Below, piece after piece: positions 49,647 through 63,228 of a stretch of DNA of 64,000 bases. The translations under genes were made by a program, and so were the position numbers. The stretch is from Nemopilema nomurai. Taxonomy: Eukaryota > Cnidaria > Scyphozoa > Rhizostomeae > Rhizostomatidae. The stretch lies in contig ML133383.1 of NCBI GenBank assembly GCA_003864495.1, positions 1,137,560-1,201,559 on the forward strand, written 5' to 3'. The notes below the pieces were generated by a model. That model had not been told where the DNA came from and searched no databases. It was given only the letters and a program-made list of their open reading frames with translations. Every line of letters begins with the position of its first letter. Within the stretch, counting starts at the first letter, position 1.

Positions 49647-52600
49647 TTATGAAGACTTCTTTTGAGAAAGATTTATCTTGTCACCCAAACTGAGTGCCAT
49701 TCCCTGAAAAAAACGTGAAAGTCAGTACTCCAAATAGGCTAAGAGTACGGAGAAGTGATACCATACTATAGCATACATTAGTGAATTAAATATTATGCTA
49801 ATACATGAATATATTGATATATTGCAACTCTAATACAGTACTTCAAGTTTTGAATATTTTTTGAGGGTCAGAGCCAAAATGTCTCAATAGACAGATGATG
49901 TGGATGTGCTATGTATTATATAGGTCATATCTTCAAATTCACAGATTTCTCAAATAGTTAAAAGTCCAACTAAAATAACAAACGAAATGCAAGCACCGCC
50001 ATTTAGTTCGAAACTAAAGACGTAAATGGTAATTCATGAACAATTTATCAAAAGGGTAACTTGAGTCCTGAAAAATTAGCTAAAAATAACTCTAGAGTGG
50101 AACGCATCGCACGACTGTGTATAGTGAGGACCCTTTGCTCGTGTTTGGTAAGGCGGAGATCTCAGAAGTAAAGGCGTGAGAAAATTCTCCAGAGCTGCCA
50201 AAATAGTAATATTGTACAGATAATCAGAGGCTGTTTTGCCAATCGATTGCTTTCCTCTAAGCGTTGATGTAAGGGTATTTGCGTCAAGCCCCACTTCTCA
50301 TGCGGTACTTACGACCTTTCTACCATACTTGATAGCTTCTTGTAGAAATCCACGCAATAGACGAAGGCAAAGATATAACGGTATCCATGCTTACAGATTG
50401 AAGAAGGAAGCGGTAAACAAACCTGACTCTTGGCGCGGATCCGAACATGTCCGGTAACTTGTCCTTCCGGTCCTGAACCAAGGGGCTTCTCGATGCTGAG
50501 GTTAGCAAGTGCGTCTTCGCCGAATATACTTCGTGCGTAGAAATTCGCTGCCATGAACCCGCAATCCCCAGAAATGGCCTAATTTGAAAAAAGAGAAAAT
50601 AACAAACAACGGTTTCATATTGGTTCATGTATACCCGGCTCTAGTCTCCTCCACTGCGACATGGATAGCTTGTCCATATTTAATAGAAATCAGTAAAACT
50701 TGATAGCTATGCTTTCCGGGGGACAACCAATTAATATTCAACTGCATTTCAAAAACTAGACTGCATAGAGACATGGACATTACTGTAGAAAAGCAATTTC
50801 AATCCCTCCCCCGTTGGCTGCATCTGCTTGGGTATCATTTTGCGATACAGGAACAGATACGTCACCGCCTGCATACATACCGCTACTAAAAGAGTACAAA
50901 GTTGTTGGACTGTTATGAAGAAAGTGGCCTAGCTCCTGACAAGAACTCTTTCACCCACGCAACATTCTGTTAGAAATCGGAGCCTGGGAATTCCGCCATA
51001 TAAGCAAACATTCATATTTTTACTAGATTGGGTACAAATATGCTATTTGAAAAACGTACCTTTTCTGGTGTTAGACATTTCATATTTGTAGACGACACTA
51101 AATGATCGAGGTATTCTCTAAGGTCCGATATGTTGGTGTTTACAGATATCTGGAATAGAGAACAGAGTCTTGATCTCAATTCACTATAACACGGTTAGAA
51201 AATACAATCACAAGAAGAATGGTGGATATCTAGTGTTAAATGGCCAATTGGAAATATAGAGAGGGATATTATCTGGGAGCTAGAAATCTTAGTGAAATCT
51301 AAGTGTAGCAAAAAACCTAGATGTCAAGTTAAATAGTCGAATAAGACTACGTGAGTGATTATGAGGTGACTAAAGACCATCACGTGATCACAGTTGAACT
51401 CCTTACAATTAACGAAAGCATTACGAGGGAGAGAAACCGAACGTGACTCAGTGCCTAAAGACTTGGAAAGAAAAAGTTAACGCAAGTAACAAGAATACAG
51501 TGTGTTAGAGACAAAATGATTTTCAGAGAAATTAATGAGCAATACCGAGGGAAGGTTGCTACCTTTGTTGACATTGAAACTGTGCTAGCTAAAGTCGCAA
51601 TGCCGAACAATGCAAAGGTTGTATTAAGGGCATTGAGTCATGGTAAATAGGCCTCTTCTATAGGGGGTCATTTGGTTTCGGCGTGATCGCTGCTGTTACA
51701 TGTGATACTTGCATCCGTTGTTGACAACTTGCTATTGATGGAAATTGTTTTGTCAATCAGTACAAGGTGAGTTCATGTGACCAGTTCCAGGTCAATCAAT
51801 AGCATGGCATTCATGAAAATCATGACTCAGCGGATTTTGGCACTTAGGGTATACCCAATCCATTTTATCACGACTCAATGCCTTTAATTACTCGGGCAGT
51901 TCTTACAAGAAAGCTTCGTGTTGTTGAAGGAACATGACAGACTAACTTGAAGGTAACGTAACGTAAAAACTCGAACACAGTTTAAAGTCGGCACATTTTG
52001 CTGCCATGCTCTAATCAATAATATATTGATTATCTGCCATACAAATATCCCAGATCGATTAGAAATGATTAAAAGCGGCAAAGTCAAAAAAGATATCACG
52101 AAATTGGCGGCAGACTTTGAAGGAGTAATTAAACGTAAAATCAGTTTCGTGTTCTTGATGGGATGCAAAGCGTGTTTACAGCGCAGACGGACTTTTACCT
52201 TGTTTTCCCATTCGAATTCTGCCCACATGCTTCGGAACTCGTTATCAGTGCAAGCAGCCGGGACAATGTAGTCCATTATATCGATGTGGATGTCATTGAG
52301 GACAACGCAGTTACGATCGCCAGCACCTCCAGAGACGTCGTACACTATAAATTACAACGCATGATATCATCATGATATTTTCCCTATAGAAACGTCATCG
52401 ACATAGACAACAGGATTTCTTACGTAGAGAGTGCGGGAAAATAACCAACCCGAGTAAGACTCTAACTCACAACCCCTGACTTTGTATGTCAAGTGCTCTA
52501 CCACTGAGCTATCGGGTCGTGCTTTCAAGCCATCACTCTAGGCCAAGCCATTTATCCGCACCGCCCCTCTCTTTTACAAACGTTATAGAAAAAGTATTTG

Positions 52601-55600
52601 TCTACAAACAAACGTCATACGAGAATTCGCTTTGTCTAGCTCAATGCTAGGGTGATACCTATGATTGCCTTGCTCTCAAAAACAAGTTGGTTCCCGTTTA
52701 CCAAAAGGTTCATGGGTGGTGTTTTCTAATCATCCAAGGGTTTTCGCATGCTAAACAATCAAGGGCTTCTAATTTGCAACACTGTCTGTGCCAACTAAAA
52801 TGACAGTGGTTTTCTGAAATCATTTTCTCAAATATTAAAGATCTTACCCAGTCAGAAGAGTTCTTTCTCCAAACGACTAAGTGACATTTTCTCTCAAAAG
52901 GTAATGATTCTAGGTTTGGTAGAACAGGGAAAGCCTTCTTCTCATACACGGGTAAAAGAAACTGTATCCAAATTACAAAGTGTCATTTACTCTTCCAAGT
53001 TGCATTTACTAACATCATCATCCTTTCCAGGAAAAACATTTGCATTTTTCGGACGAAGACGAATCAAAATGTCGATACGCAAAAAAACCACTTTGTAAGG
53101 GTTGCAATCGAATGGCAATGCATCCGGATTCTCTAAAAGTTGCAAGAAAGTTGATCGGACTCCACAACATGTTCAACGTATCCGGAATAGGACGTGGAAG
53201 AAATATTCAATGTGAGAGAAACCAAAGAGATTTGACACACCAGACGATTTTAAAAAACCGCGTTCATCAGGGTGACGGATTGCGGTGATTCAACTGAATA
53301 TCCCACTCACCTATGTTACCAAATATAATTCCATTTTCTGTAGACGCAACTTTGACACTTGCCTGTGAGAAAAATGTACCTCATTTTTAAACGGATCTGC
53401 TGTCTAATGTTTACATTTAACTTCACTAAATTCATAGTGACAAAAATTTTCACTTGAAATGTTAGGTTTAAAAAAGACAATCTGTATTGGAAAACAGACA
53501 AAGGACGCTGTAAACATTGCACATTTCTAAATTACTTATAAATAAAATAAACTCTGTTAAAGCTGCCTTATCATATGTAATATCTGCATGCTAACGGCGA
53601 AAGAATCTTGATACCATAATGATGTAGTGTTAGTTGTATACTATCATAGTTGAACACAATGTTAAGAGCTGCTGCAAAAAATATGAATCAAAAAACTAAC
53701 CTTGATATTTGAAAAGTCATGGGGTGCTAAAGTGATTGGGGATGGTTTTTCTACAAGTTTAAGATCACCTGAAACGGAAAAAACGGAGATTTATGCAACG
53801 TCTAAATAGGTCTCGCCGTGAGTAATCTAGATCCCAGACTGATTTATGCGTCATGAGAAAATTAGAGGCCACACCCGCTGGCTTTTAGTTTCATTATAAG
53901 CTTCATTATAAGCTAGCTTTGCACATCTGCTCACGTGAATAAACAGCTGACCACAGAGCAATAATTGCAGTGTCTACAGGGAAGCACCAAACACGACGGG
54001 ACTCAAAAGCAGTACAAAAACAAAAACAACAACAGCAACAATCAATTTGGCGCCAAAAGCAGACAATTTCATGGACATCTTGTAATGGTCGTTTACCAAG
54101 GAAGAGGGGTACTACTGCAGTAAATGATCATTGTAGATACTCTGCAAATCATCCCGTGCTGTTTTGGAAGTACATAAGCTACACAGAAAACGTAAGAAGC
54201 GCAGTATTCGCAACGAGGCCAAACAAAGAGAATGAAAACGGGGCAGTGGAAACGGTCGTTTTTTCTTGCGGGGACAAATCGTGAAACGTTAAAAATGAGA
54301 ACAGTTGTGGATAAACCAAAAACGGGGAGACTTGAAAACGGAGACATTTGAAAGCGCAGACATTAAAAATGAAGAAATTTGAAAACAAAGACATTTGAAC
54401 ACGGAGACATTTGAAAACGAAGACATTTGAAAATGGAGAAACTTGATAACGAAGACATTTGAAAACGGAGACATTTCAAAACGGAGACATTTGAAAACGG
54501 AGACATGGAAACACGGTCTAAGCACGTACCAAGCGTGGCTAGTTCCAATGTGACATTTTGAAGAGTGTCAGCAGTCTGGTTGACGATAAGCACGTCCAGG
54601 ACAATGTCATACTGGTTCACGTTGACGTACGCCTCTGCATAGATCGGGTCTGAGAACCCAGTCAACTGCGCGACCTAAAACCGGTAACACGCACTTCAAA
54701 GCAAGAACTGTTGACAAGTACCACATTTCAGTGTTTATGACGTCAGAATAACAAATAACTGCAAATTGACCATACCAGACTTATTTTTCAGGTATATAAT
54801 ATAAATTCTTGGCCTAGACATGCAAACGTCATCTGATACTCGAACAACAGGAAAGCAACGTTTAAGGCTCTTGATTGACAGCTCGAATCCTGAGCCTGTC
54901 CTTCATGGTAGTCATGATTATAGCCATATCTCCTAAATACGATACAGCGTCTAAGTTTCAGGTATACTTAGTTAAGAAACGACAATAGCTCTCTGGTTAA
55001 CATCAAAATCCAAACCTTGCTGAGTTTAGAGGTTTTTGGATCTTCCTTTTCTGATGAAATTGGATTCCCAATGGCCTGCAATAGACTGAGTTGCAGCTGG
55101 TCCTAAACGGGCAAAAAATTAAAAAAGTTCATCTGGCAAATGACAGAAACACGAATATACAGGGAATTCAAGATCGCATGTCATGGTGGGCTAGCCAGGC
55201 CTAATTCTATAAAGCAACAGAAAGGCTGTCGAATTAATGTCGATTTAAGTTAAATGCAATGGTCAAAGCTGCAGATATTTTGGGTCAAATGACCTCGCAC
55301 ATCCAATCTCACGGAAAACTAGTGTCCGCTGCCTCGGTTTTTCCCAACTAACGTAAGATTATCGTCAACAGCTTCGATTAATCCGTATGCTTCAGTTAAC
55401 TTGTTGGCGATATTGACCTCGATTTCACTGTGTGTGTGACGTCACAGCCTGTTGTATATGCGAAAATCTCAAAGTAGTTACTTTAATTTGTACAGTGCCT
55501 TTTAGCCAATACACTGCTTTACCGTGGGAGATCGTCAAATGTGCCGTTTAGTATTGTGCTACTTCCTAACTGGTTTGTAAACATTGTTTGGAAAACGAAT

Positions 55601-58600
55601 GACTTTTACTGCAAATGATGCACCATTGTCGAGTGCAACTCCAAATAGCAGTTTTGACTGTTTGCGCCATATCAAAGACTGGTAGCCTAATCATGTAATA
55701 TTCTACCTGATCACAAGATGGCACTGTCCTAAATACTCCTGCTCTTGCCAGAATAAGTATTATTCTGGCTATTACCGTTAACAATCGAATCTGTTTGCAG
55801 GCTAGTTATAATCTATCATGCAATAGGCCTTTAGGATCGTTTAACATTAATGTCTATAACGTTGCGATTGCGTGCCTTACCTCTGCGACGCCTTGATCAG
55901 ATTTCGCGAACAGTTGAAGGAATGCAATCGAGTCATCGGGTTGGTTCGCCTTTACTTTAGTCTCAGCTGCGGGCTGAAAGAATTCAGCAAAATTCGTTAA
56001 AATGCAACACGTGCTTAGCTGGCTCAGTCAAAATCTTCCATCAAATGGCGCAACCACGCATTGAAAAAGGGAAGATCTAACTATATAATTTGACCAGCTA
56101 CAAATGCAGCTAAGGTGCGGATCTTAGCAAATAAAATTGTCTGATGCATGCGAGAGGATCATTCCTATGACTACTTTTTTCGAAAAGAAGTGAACAGGCA
56201 AATCACTTATAAGAACAAAGGGGTGATGGCTCCCTATCACAACTTAAGCATGGCACCTCAAATAATTTTAGTGGCACAGAACAGAAGTTGATTATGCATG
56301 ATTTGTCTAGAGTGAAAATTTCAGGTAGTAACAACGTGGACAGAACAGTTGTGCCAAAAAGCAACTTCAAAAAACGCACAGGTAGACTTAATAACATAAA
56401 AATGCAATGAGAGGCCTCAAAAAGGGACTGCAAATCTTACCTTTCCCGTCTCCAATATCTGGGCGTTTTCTTCCAGCATTACAGACACGGCACTCCTGCA
56501 GGCCTCGCTAAAGATCTCTTTCAATAAAGGTTTTCTTTCTGCTAATGCCTTCACACAAGTGGCCAGCCTATCTAGATCATCTTCGCTTATGGCCTGAAAA
56601 GAAATGACATAAAAATTCATATTTCAGATATTTCAGCATTCTTCTAGGATCATTGACAACACAAGAAGCATACATATTTCGTTTCAGAGAACACTAATCG
56701 TGCTTGGCGAAACATTTACAGAAAGCTTCGGAAAGAAGTGAGTTGACTTAAAAATAAATGGGTTATCTTCTTCAATAAATGTTTATAAATTAGGACACTT
56801 CGATGGATTACAGAAAACGTATGCTGCTGAAATACATTAGAAAAATTGGTTCTTCAAATGGCACCAACAAAAAATCACACTCTATGGAGACTAAATCTTT
56901 CTCCTTTATCTCATCGCAATGACACAATTCACTGTCAATTCCTCAGTAAACTTCAGGTCCTTTCATTTAAATAACTGTCCTAGATATGGAATATGTGCCA
57001 CTATTAAAGGTCCTTGGTTTTTGCTACGAGATACGTTGGAAATTTAGAAATGTTCCCACTAAGTAAACACAACCATTACCCAAGGGAAACCCAATTGTGC
57101 AAAAATTTCTTGACTTCAGGTCAATGAGTAATAAATAGTAATCAATCTGGGCTGATCAAAGGAAGATCAATCCAGGCTGATCAAAGGAAGATCAATCCGG
57201 GTTGATGAAAGGAAGATCAGTCAGGGCTGATTAAAAGAAGTTCAATACGGGTTGATGAAAGGAAGATCAATCCGGGCTGATGAAAGGAAGATCAATAAGA
57301 GCTGATCAAAAGAAGATCAATCCGGGTTGATGAAAGGAAGATCAATCAGGGCTGATTAAAAGAAGTTCAATCCGGGTTGATGAAAGGAAGATCAATCCGG
57401 GCTGATGAAAGGAAGATCAATAAGAGCTGATCAAAAGAAGATCAATCCGGGTTGATGAAATAAAGATCAATCCAGGCTGATCAAAGGAAGATCAATCCGG
57501 GTTGATGAAAGGAAGATTAATCAGGGCTGATCAAAGGAAGATCAATCCGGGTTGATGAAAGGAAAATCGATCCGGAGGGCTGATCAAAAGATCCATCCGG
57601 GTTGATGAAAGGAACATCAATCCTGGCAGAAACATGCCTGCATTCACCTGCATTTGATGACAGTCACAGCTGCTTATAAAACATAGCTTACCTTTTTCGG
57701 GAGTCCTGATTTTCCAAGGTGAATTATACTCGCCATTATCAACATTGCTTCTGCGCAAAATTTCTGTTGAGAAAATTGATAAGGAGGTGAAAATTCTGAC
57801 ATTTTGATATTTGAAAAACAAGGACGAATAGTTTAAGTTGGGACATATAATTATCGGCATGCAATGAATGAATGTGAAAGCAAGGAAAAAAGCCTTGGGA
57901 GCTTAGAATGACGTCATGGCTAGGGGACACTTGAAACAGTGTTCAGGAAACAAAATCACTTGCCAACCTTCGTATGCTTAACTCTAGAAAATTTTCGATC
58001 AATGGAAGCTCTCTGACAATTTCAACGAAAGCACCCAGAAAAAGGGGCCTACTTGTCAGATGATAAATAGACAAATTACTGTTTAAAGTAGAATAGGGGT
58101 GGATACTTACATTTTGTTTCATGGGGTCGCTTTCCAGCTCGACGTATCTCAGTGCGAGTTTCGTCAACGTGCTGCCAATTGCCGATCCCACGAAGAATTC
58201 GCCATTCATAAGATGCGCTCGAAGCGGTGGCCTAAATTCACAGGAGTCAAACAACAGTCCTCAGCAATCGGGCGACTAGATTGCTTCAAATAATTGCTGA
58301 TTAAAAATTTCTCAATGATTACATGTCAAAATGACGACCAAATCCCTAAATCTCCTTTCGATTAACGATTTATTTCTTGTGTAGTTTATTTATAACAAAA
58401 TTGTCTTTTTAATATTGTGATCTACGCTCATTTCTAGTGCTAGGCCGTAATCATGACATATTGCTCCTTCTGGCACTTCTTGTAATATGGTACAGTAATT
58501 TTCATTCTGTATAATTTTAGGTAATTTTATTTGTAACTTTTTACATCGAATAGACAAAAAAATCCTTTCGCCATGTCATGACAGGTCAGATACGTGACAA

Positions 58601-61600
58601 GACTCAAAGAAGCAGAACTCGGTGCGGTGAATTAGCATCCCGTATAAGTTTATGATATCCAACAAGACTCGTTACCGTTTGTCCTCGATGCTGCTACCAG
58701 CGCCACTTGTTTTGCTGGTGAAGGCACTCTGAGTTGCGTATGTACCATCGGCGGTCACCAGTTTTTGTCCACTGCTCTTCGCCTCCTCTTGCCCTGCAAA
58801 ACAAGCAGCATGTGTCCTAAATTCAGCAAGCATTCGAAGGAAACAGGCAACGACACACAGCGGACATGCTTCTATTCGCATTAACAGTGTGTGAATCTAT
58901 TCGATTTACTTAAGCTGATCCTCATTAGAAGATGTTTAAGGATTATGTTCGAAAACGAGGCAATGCTTACCTTCCTTATCTTCACCAGCCTCTTTTCTTA
59001 GTTCGTCATCAACAATTGGAATCTGACATTCAAGGGAAAATCAAACGTTAACGGCCAGTAAAAGGGGTTTATCAGCTATGGTTTTTACAATTCATTAAAA
59101 AATTAGGATCTGTTTGTTGTGAGATCATTTGGAAATCATTATGTCCCTGATAGCTTTTGATTACAAAAACATCAGGAAAGGCAGCACGTATAACAACTTT
59201 TTATCTGACATTCTTTAACACAAGTGGTGGACAACAATGGGAAGTTATGTGAGAATTTACACCAAGCAGTGAACTAAAGGTGACATTGCAGAAAGAACAT
59301 AAATCAAAGGCGACATAATAGAAAGAACAACGCACCATCTTGACAAAAACAAAATAAAAATTTCACTGTTCACTTAATCATCTTGATACCATATTAGAAA
59401 TAAAAGCGGTCGTTGGTAAGACCTTCATACATCCATATCAAACTAGATGCAAAGAATTATGTTCAAGGAAAAGAGACCGGGTGTGCTTTTGATTGCACGT
59501 GGTGTTTATTAGGCCTAAGTCGGAACCTAGAAGAATTGTCACGTCGCACAAATAAAACCGAAGCTGGACCGAAATAGCCCAAATACATGATTACATGATC
59601 AGTAATTACATGGTACATGATTAATGACTAATCCATCCATAAAGTACTCTGTGTTATAAATGCTATTTTGATTGTACAGAATCATGATGGTTACAGAGAT
59701 GCTAAAGTGATTCTTGAGGATGATAGCCCGATTCCTTCAGCTACAAGCTCTTAGTGGTCGGTAATGTGATTGTGATGTGCTTTGATTATATGTGATAGAT
59801 GATCGGCAGCTTACCTCGCCGAGACCACTTTTGACTTCCCTCATCACAGACTGTATATCGCTGCTTTTGATGCAGTATTCACCCAATATCCACAAGGCAT
59901 GTCTGTGAATTCTAAAAAGCAAGCGATTGCGATGAGAAAAAACCATAAAAACAAATGATTACAAGAAAAATAAATTCACGAAGTAAGATTATAAATCGCT
60001 CCGTAATTTCTTGTAGTTGCTAAAAATGAAAACAAAAAATGGAGGAAAAACATTGTAAATATCCGTTACTTTTTTTAATTGGTCAAAAAGTAAATGTCTT
60101 CCTTTGCCAATTCTCGATAGTCCTGTCATGAAAAATGACATTTTCAGTCAAGGTTTCCTTAACCTACAAACTGTGATTACATTGGAGATCGACCTTAAGA
60201 CCAATATTCAGTCCTCCTTGGTCTTTTGCCATTCAACCTCAATTGCCAGTAAAAGACCCTGTTGCAAACAGTACCTACTAATTTACAACAGCAACTGTAA
60301 GTTTACAAATCAATATACAGCTTATATATCAAATTCAGCACATCTCCTGCTTCAATACAATACCAATTGAAACTCACTTGATTGACTTGATTGTGTGGAA
60401 ACTTTCAAGCAGTTTTTCAATGATCACTGGTTTCAGGGTATCGAATTCTGGATGCTTCTCTGATGAACAGCAATACGTCCAGGGCGGCTTGTTCATTTGC
60501 ATCCCCCAAAAATTCTGTTAGCTATCGAAACAAAAAATGGTTTAATTGATCCCGCAGCAAGGTTTGTTCTAGGTTTCAACTGGTACCCCTAACAGAGCCA
60601 TCTTTATCTTAAGATGTCCCTGAAGTCTGATATCCTTGGAAATAGGATTGGTTAGACATGGAGCTAGTGCATCAACCAATAAAAATGCTTCATCTGCCTC
60701 GTTAAAATACTGAGGCCTCGAGAGTTGCTTTAGTAGAAGGGAACTCATGAGGGTAGAAAATATAAACAGTTTTCATTGTAAGCTCTTGTTAAAGTGCATT
60801 GTTTAGAAAAGCTCTAAAAAGGTATGAATAAGCAGAAAAACATGAGTATAGAGGCATTAAGAAGCAGGTATGAATAGAAATAAAAATGTGGCTTTTTAAA
60901 TAAATGCAGAATTAAAGATTGGCCCGAGTAGTAAATAATGATGCCTGGTATTTACGGGGTAAACAAGCCATACAAAGAAAAACAGAAGAAAGATCGTTGA
61001 AGTTAGTTACCATGGGAACGACAGATGGCGCAACCTCGGGAAACTTCACGCTGCAGGAGTGAAGGGTTCGCACCAAAACCTACGGAATCAAAGACAGGAC
61101 ATGCGTCATCAACAGAGTGCGATTATTACAATGGTGGAAAATGGCTGCAAATCATAGACCTAAAAGTTTAGAGCATTATAAAATAGGTCAAATATTTGTA
61201 AATTATTCACGATAACAGTGCAGCAAGTGAAGATTGTCTAAAAGGTTTATGAGAAACTGATGACTCAGCACAGATCAATGTGAATATTTGCATGCAGCAG
61301 TGAAACTATCCACCATGCAGACCGACTGAGGACCACATGGCTCTATGATGATTCGCGGAATAATGAGATTCTCAATGGTTAGCAATTCAGAGGATTGATC
61401 TTTCTCGTGTAAAAACAGCCTTTTACTTATCAAGGAGACAACCGGATGCTCTTAACGTCGATTTTCGCGGGAAATCACAAGCAGTCATTAACTATCTGTC
61501 ATTTGGACCAATAACGGGCCACGTGGCATCGAAGCCTTACGTAACATGAGTGAGATCTGAACAGTTAGGAATGCAGTCTTCTGCGGATCCAATAATCGTG

Positions 61601-63228
61601 AACTCAGAACTCTGTTGCTTTCTTTATCCACCTCCATTTACTTAATATGAAACTGACGCTATTTTACATCCTTTTACGAAGTTCAATTGGAAAACAGCAT
61701 CTTGGAAAAAGTTTTAATAAATTTTACATTCAACAAAAAACGTGATTTGTATCTAATGCAATGTTGCCCTGCTGTTAAATGGAGCGTCATTTTTGCCCCC
61801 AACTCCCTTCTTGTTACCAACATTGTTTTAGGGTGAGGAGGGGGGGTTAACAGCCATTGGCGTGTCAAGGAAATGAAAATACAAAAATCAGAGAAAATAC
61901 TGAGATGTTCTAAGGACTTTTGGCAGGCACTGTAGATCCAACTGAATTCGGGATTGGCAGCAGTTTGATCCAACAGGAATTGAATTCAACTCTGTACCGG
62001 TTTAGGTTTCTTAACTTTCGACCCACCTGTCTGTAGTTTCCAGATTCGTCTTGGTCACCCTCAGTATGTGTCTTGTTTACTTCCTTCTTCAGCAGCAAAA
62101 CAACCTGCAAACAAAACCAATCTCATTTCGGAAAGGTGTCACTAAGAAAGTATACCATAGTATTACGGAGAAGAAGAGTTTATTTACAAGATTCGCAAAT
62201 TCGTTATGGAAAATCCAGATCCAGGGGAACTTTGAAAAAAAACAGACTCAGAATAAAGATCCTTGAGACTTCTCTGGGCTCGATTAGTCAACCTTCTTTG
62301 CAAATACTTTCAAAAAGAAATGATCTCCCTAAATATATTAATATAGAAATAACAATGAAAATAAATTTCAACTCACCTCTTCGCAGTTTCTTGTAGTCAT
62401 CAAATCAACAACAAGGTCCAAACTCTTCCTTCTGACTTCGAGATCGGGACTAGCAAGCACTCTCAGTATGTCCATAACCAAGTCCTGTAAATGCCAATCA
62501 ATGCGAATTGAGAAAATGGAGAGGAACAGGAGGGGGGAAGGGACGAGAAATGTGTTCATTTAGCATTCATTTTGATATGGGTACTTGCATACTAGAGCTA
62601 TTTGCAGACAAGAAAACGAAGGATTCGAAATATGTTATGACAAAAACAGGCCACGGTAAGACAACCAAGCCCTTTATAACTTACACACTACGGACAGTGA
62701 CAAACCAAAACGCACGAAGATCTAATTCTAAAAATGCATGACTTACAATAACATTCGACCTTATGAACGCGGTTCGTCAAAATTCAGGGGCTAGGCAAAG
62801 TCTTTGCATGAAAGATTCGATCAATTTAATGATTTTCTAAAGCTCATGTCTATACAGTGATAATGCAGGCAAGTATTTATCTTGGCTGCATGCTTTCTTA
62901 CGAGTTATTGACCACCAGGAAGAATCCTGTCATAATTCTGATAACAACAAAAAGATCTATGATTCGAAATCCTCAGCTTTGCCAGTTCAACAAAACTTAA
63001 AATCTGTTCAAAACATTGAACATTTTATCTTGAAAACATGTGTATGGAAAACCAAAGCAAAAAGGTTCCGTGATGGGATAAGGAAATTTAAGTCAGTTCA
63101 ACACAGACCTGGAGGACTTTTTCGTGGGCAGGATTGTTCTTTAACTTTATCAATCGATCCAAGACGATGAGTTTGACATTGTTGTCGCTCTCCTTCACGA
63201 TAAGGTCGATGTAACAAGTAGCTGCTGC
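49647..63228 (-). CDS. COPB1: Coatomer subunit beta (3' part, 20 exons)
   Basis: COPI vesicle-coat subunit for Golgi-ER retrograde and intra-Golgi transport. Exons: 63228-63109, 62484-62377, 62104-62027, 61079-61011, 60521-60378, 59911-59815, 59022-58971, 58793-58676, 58231-58111, 57763-57692, 56593-56441, 55973-55881, 55102-55016, 54674-54530, 53768-53701, 53362-53311, 52344-52199, 51149-51060, 50578-50423 and 49703-49647. They encode about 675 residues, from the HEAT-repeat region ([20 protein letters not shown]) through [11 protein letters not shown] to the appendage domain ([30 protein letters not shown]). The C-terminus is [15 protein letters not shown] plus KSS. About 280 N-terminal residues lie beyond 64000. 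Exon 60521-60378 is 144 bp where 146 is expected: after FIREA the frame breaks and [16 protein letters not shown] continues in another frame. Short CCC and AAA runs would explain it. All other exons are in phase. Confidence 0.95.
52446..52518 (-). tRNA. tRNA-Cys-like pseudogene or tRNA-derived SINE head
   Basis: A 73-nt cloverleaf-like stretch in a COPB1 intron. Acceptor GACCCGA pairs with TCGGGTT (one G-U). The D arm is GCTCAGTGGTAGAGC and contains an A box (TAGCTCAGTGG). The T arm is GTGAG/CTTAC with a diverged B box (GAGTTAGAGTC). It resembles animal tRNA-Cys over the D arm and anticodon stem, but the anticodon stem extends to six pairs (CTTGAC/GTCAGG) and the seven-base loop ATACAAA would place ACA as anticodon, not GCA. 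This departure and the following unique-looking tail suggest a SINE or pseudogene, not a working tRNA. Confidence 0.6.
54299..54512. repeat. 16-bp minisatellite in a COPB1 intron
   Basis: About 13 copies of GGAGACATTTGAAAAC with substitutions (GAAGAC, ATGGAG, CTTGATAAC), ending about 20 bp from the donor of exon 54674-54530. On the minus strand it yields repetitive [17 protein letters not shown] open frames, which are incidental. Confidence 0.9.
57120..57625. repeat. 25-bp minisatellite in a COPB1 intron
   Basis: About 20 tandem copies of GATCAATCCGGGTTGATGAA followed by AGGAA. Two alternating flavours occur (CCGGGTTGATGAAAGG and CAGGGCTGATTAAAAG), hinting at a higher-order 50-bp or longer period. 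Each unit contains a short internal palindrome (ATCAATCC...GGTTGAT). It lies between exons 57763-57692 and 56593-56441. Confidence 0.93.

Noticed and set aside
54093..54525. Minus-strand open frames rich in [13 protein letters not shown]
   Set aside because: Products of the 16-bp intronic minisatellite within COPB1.
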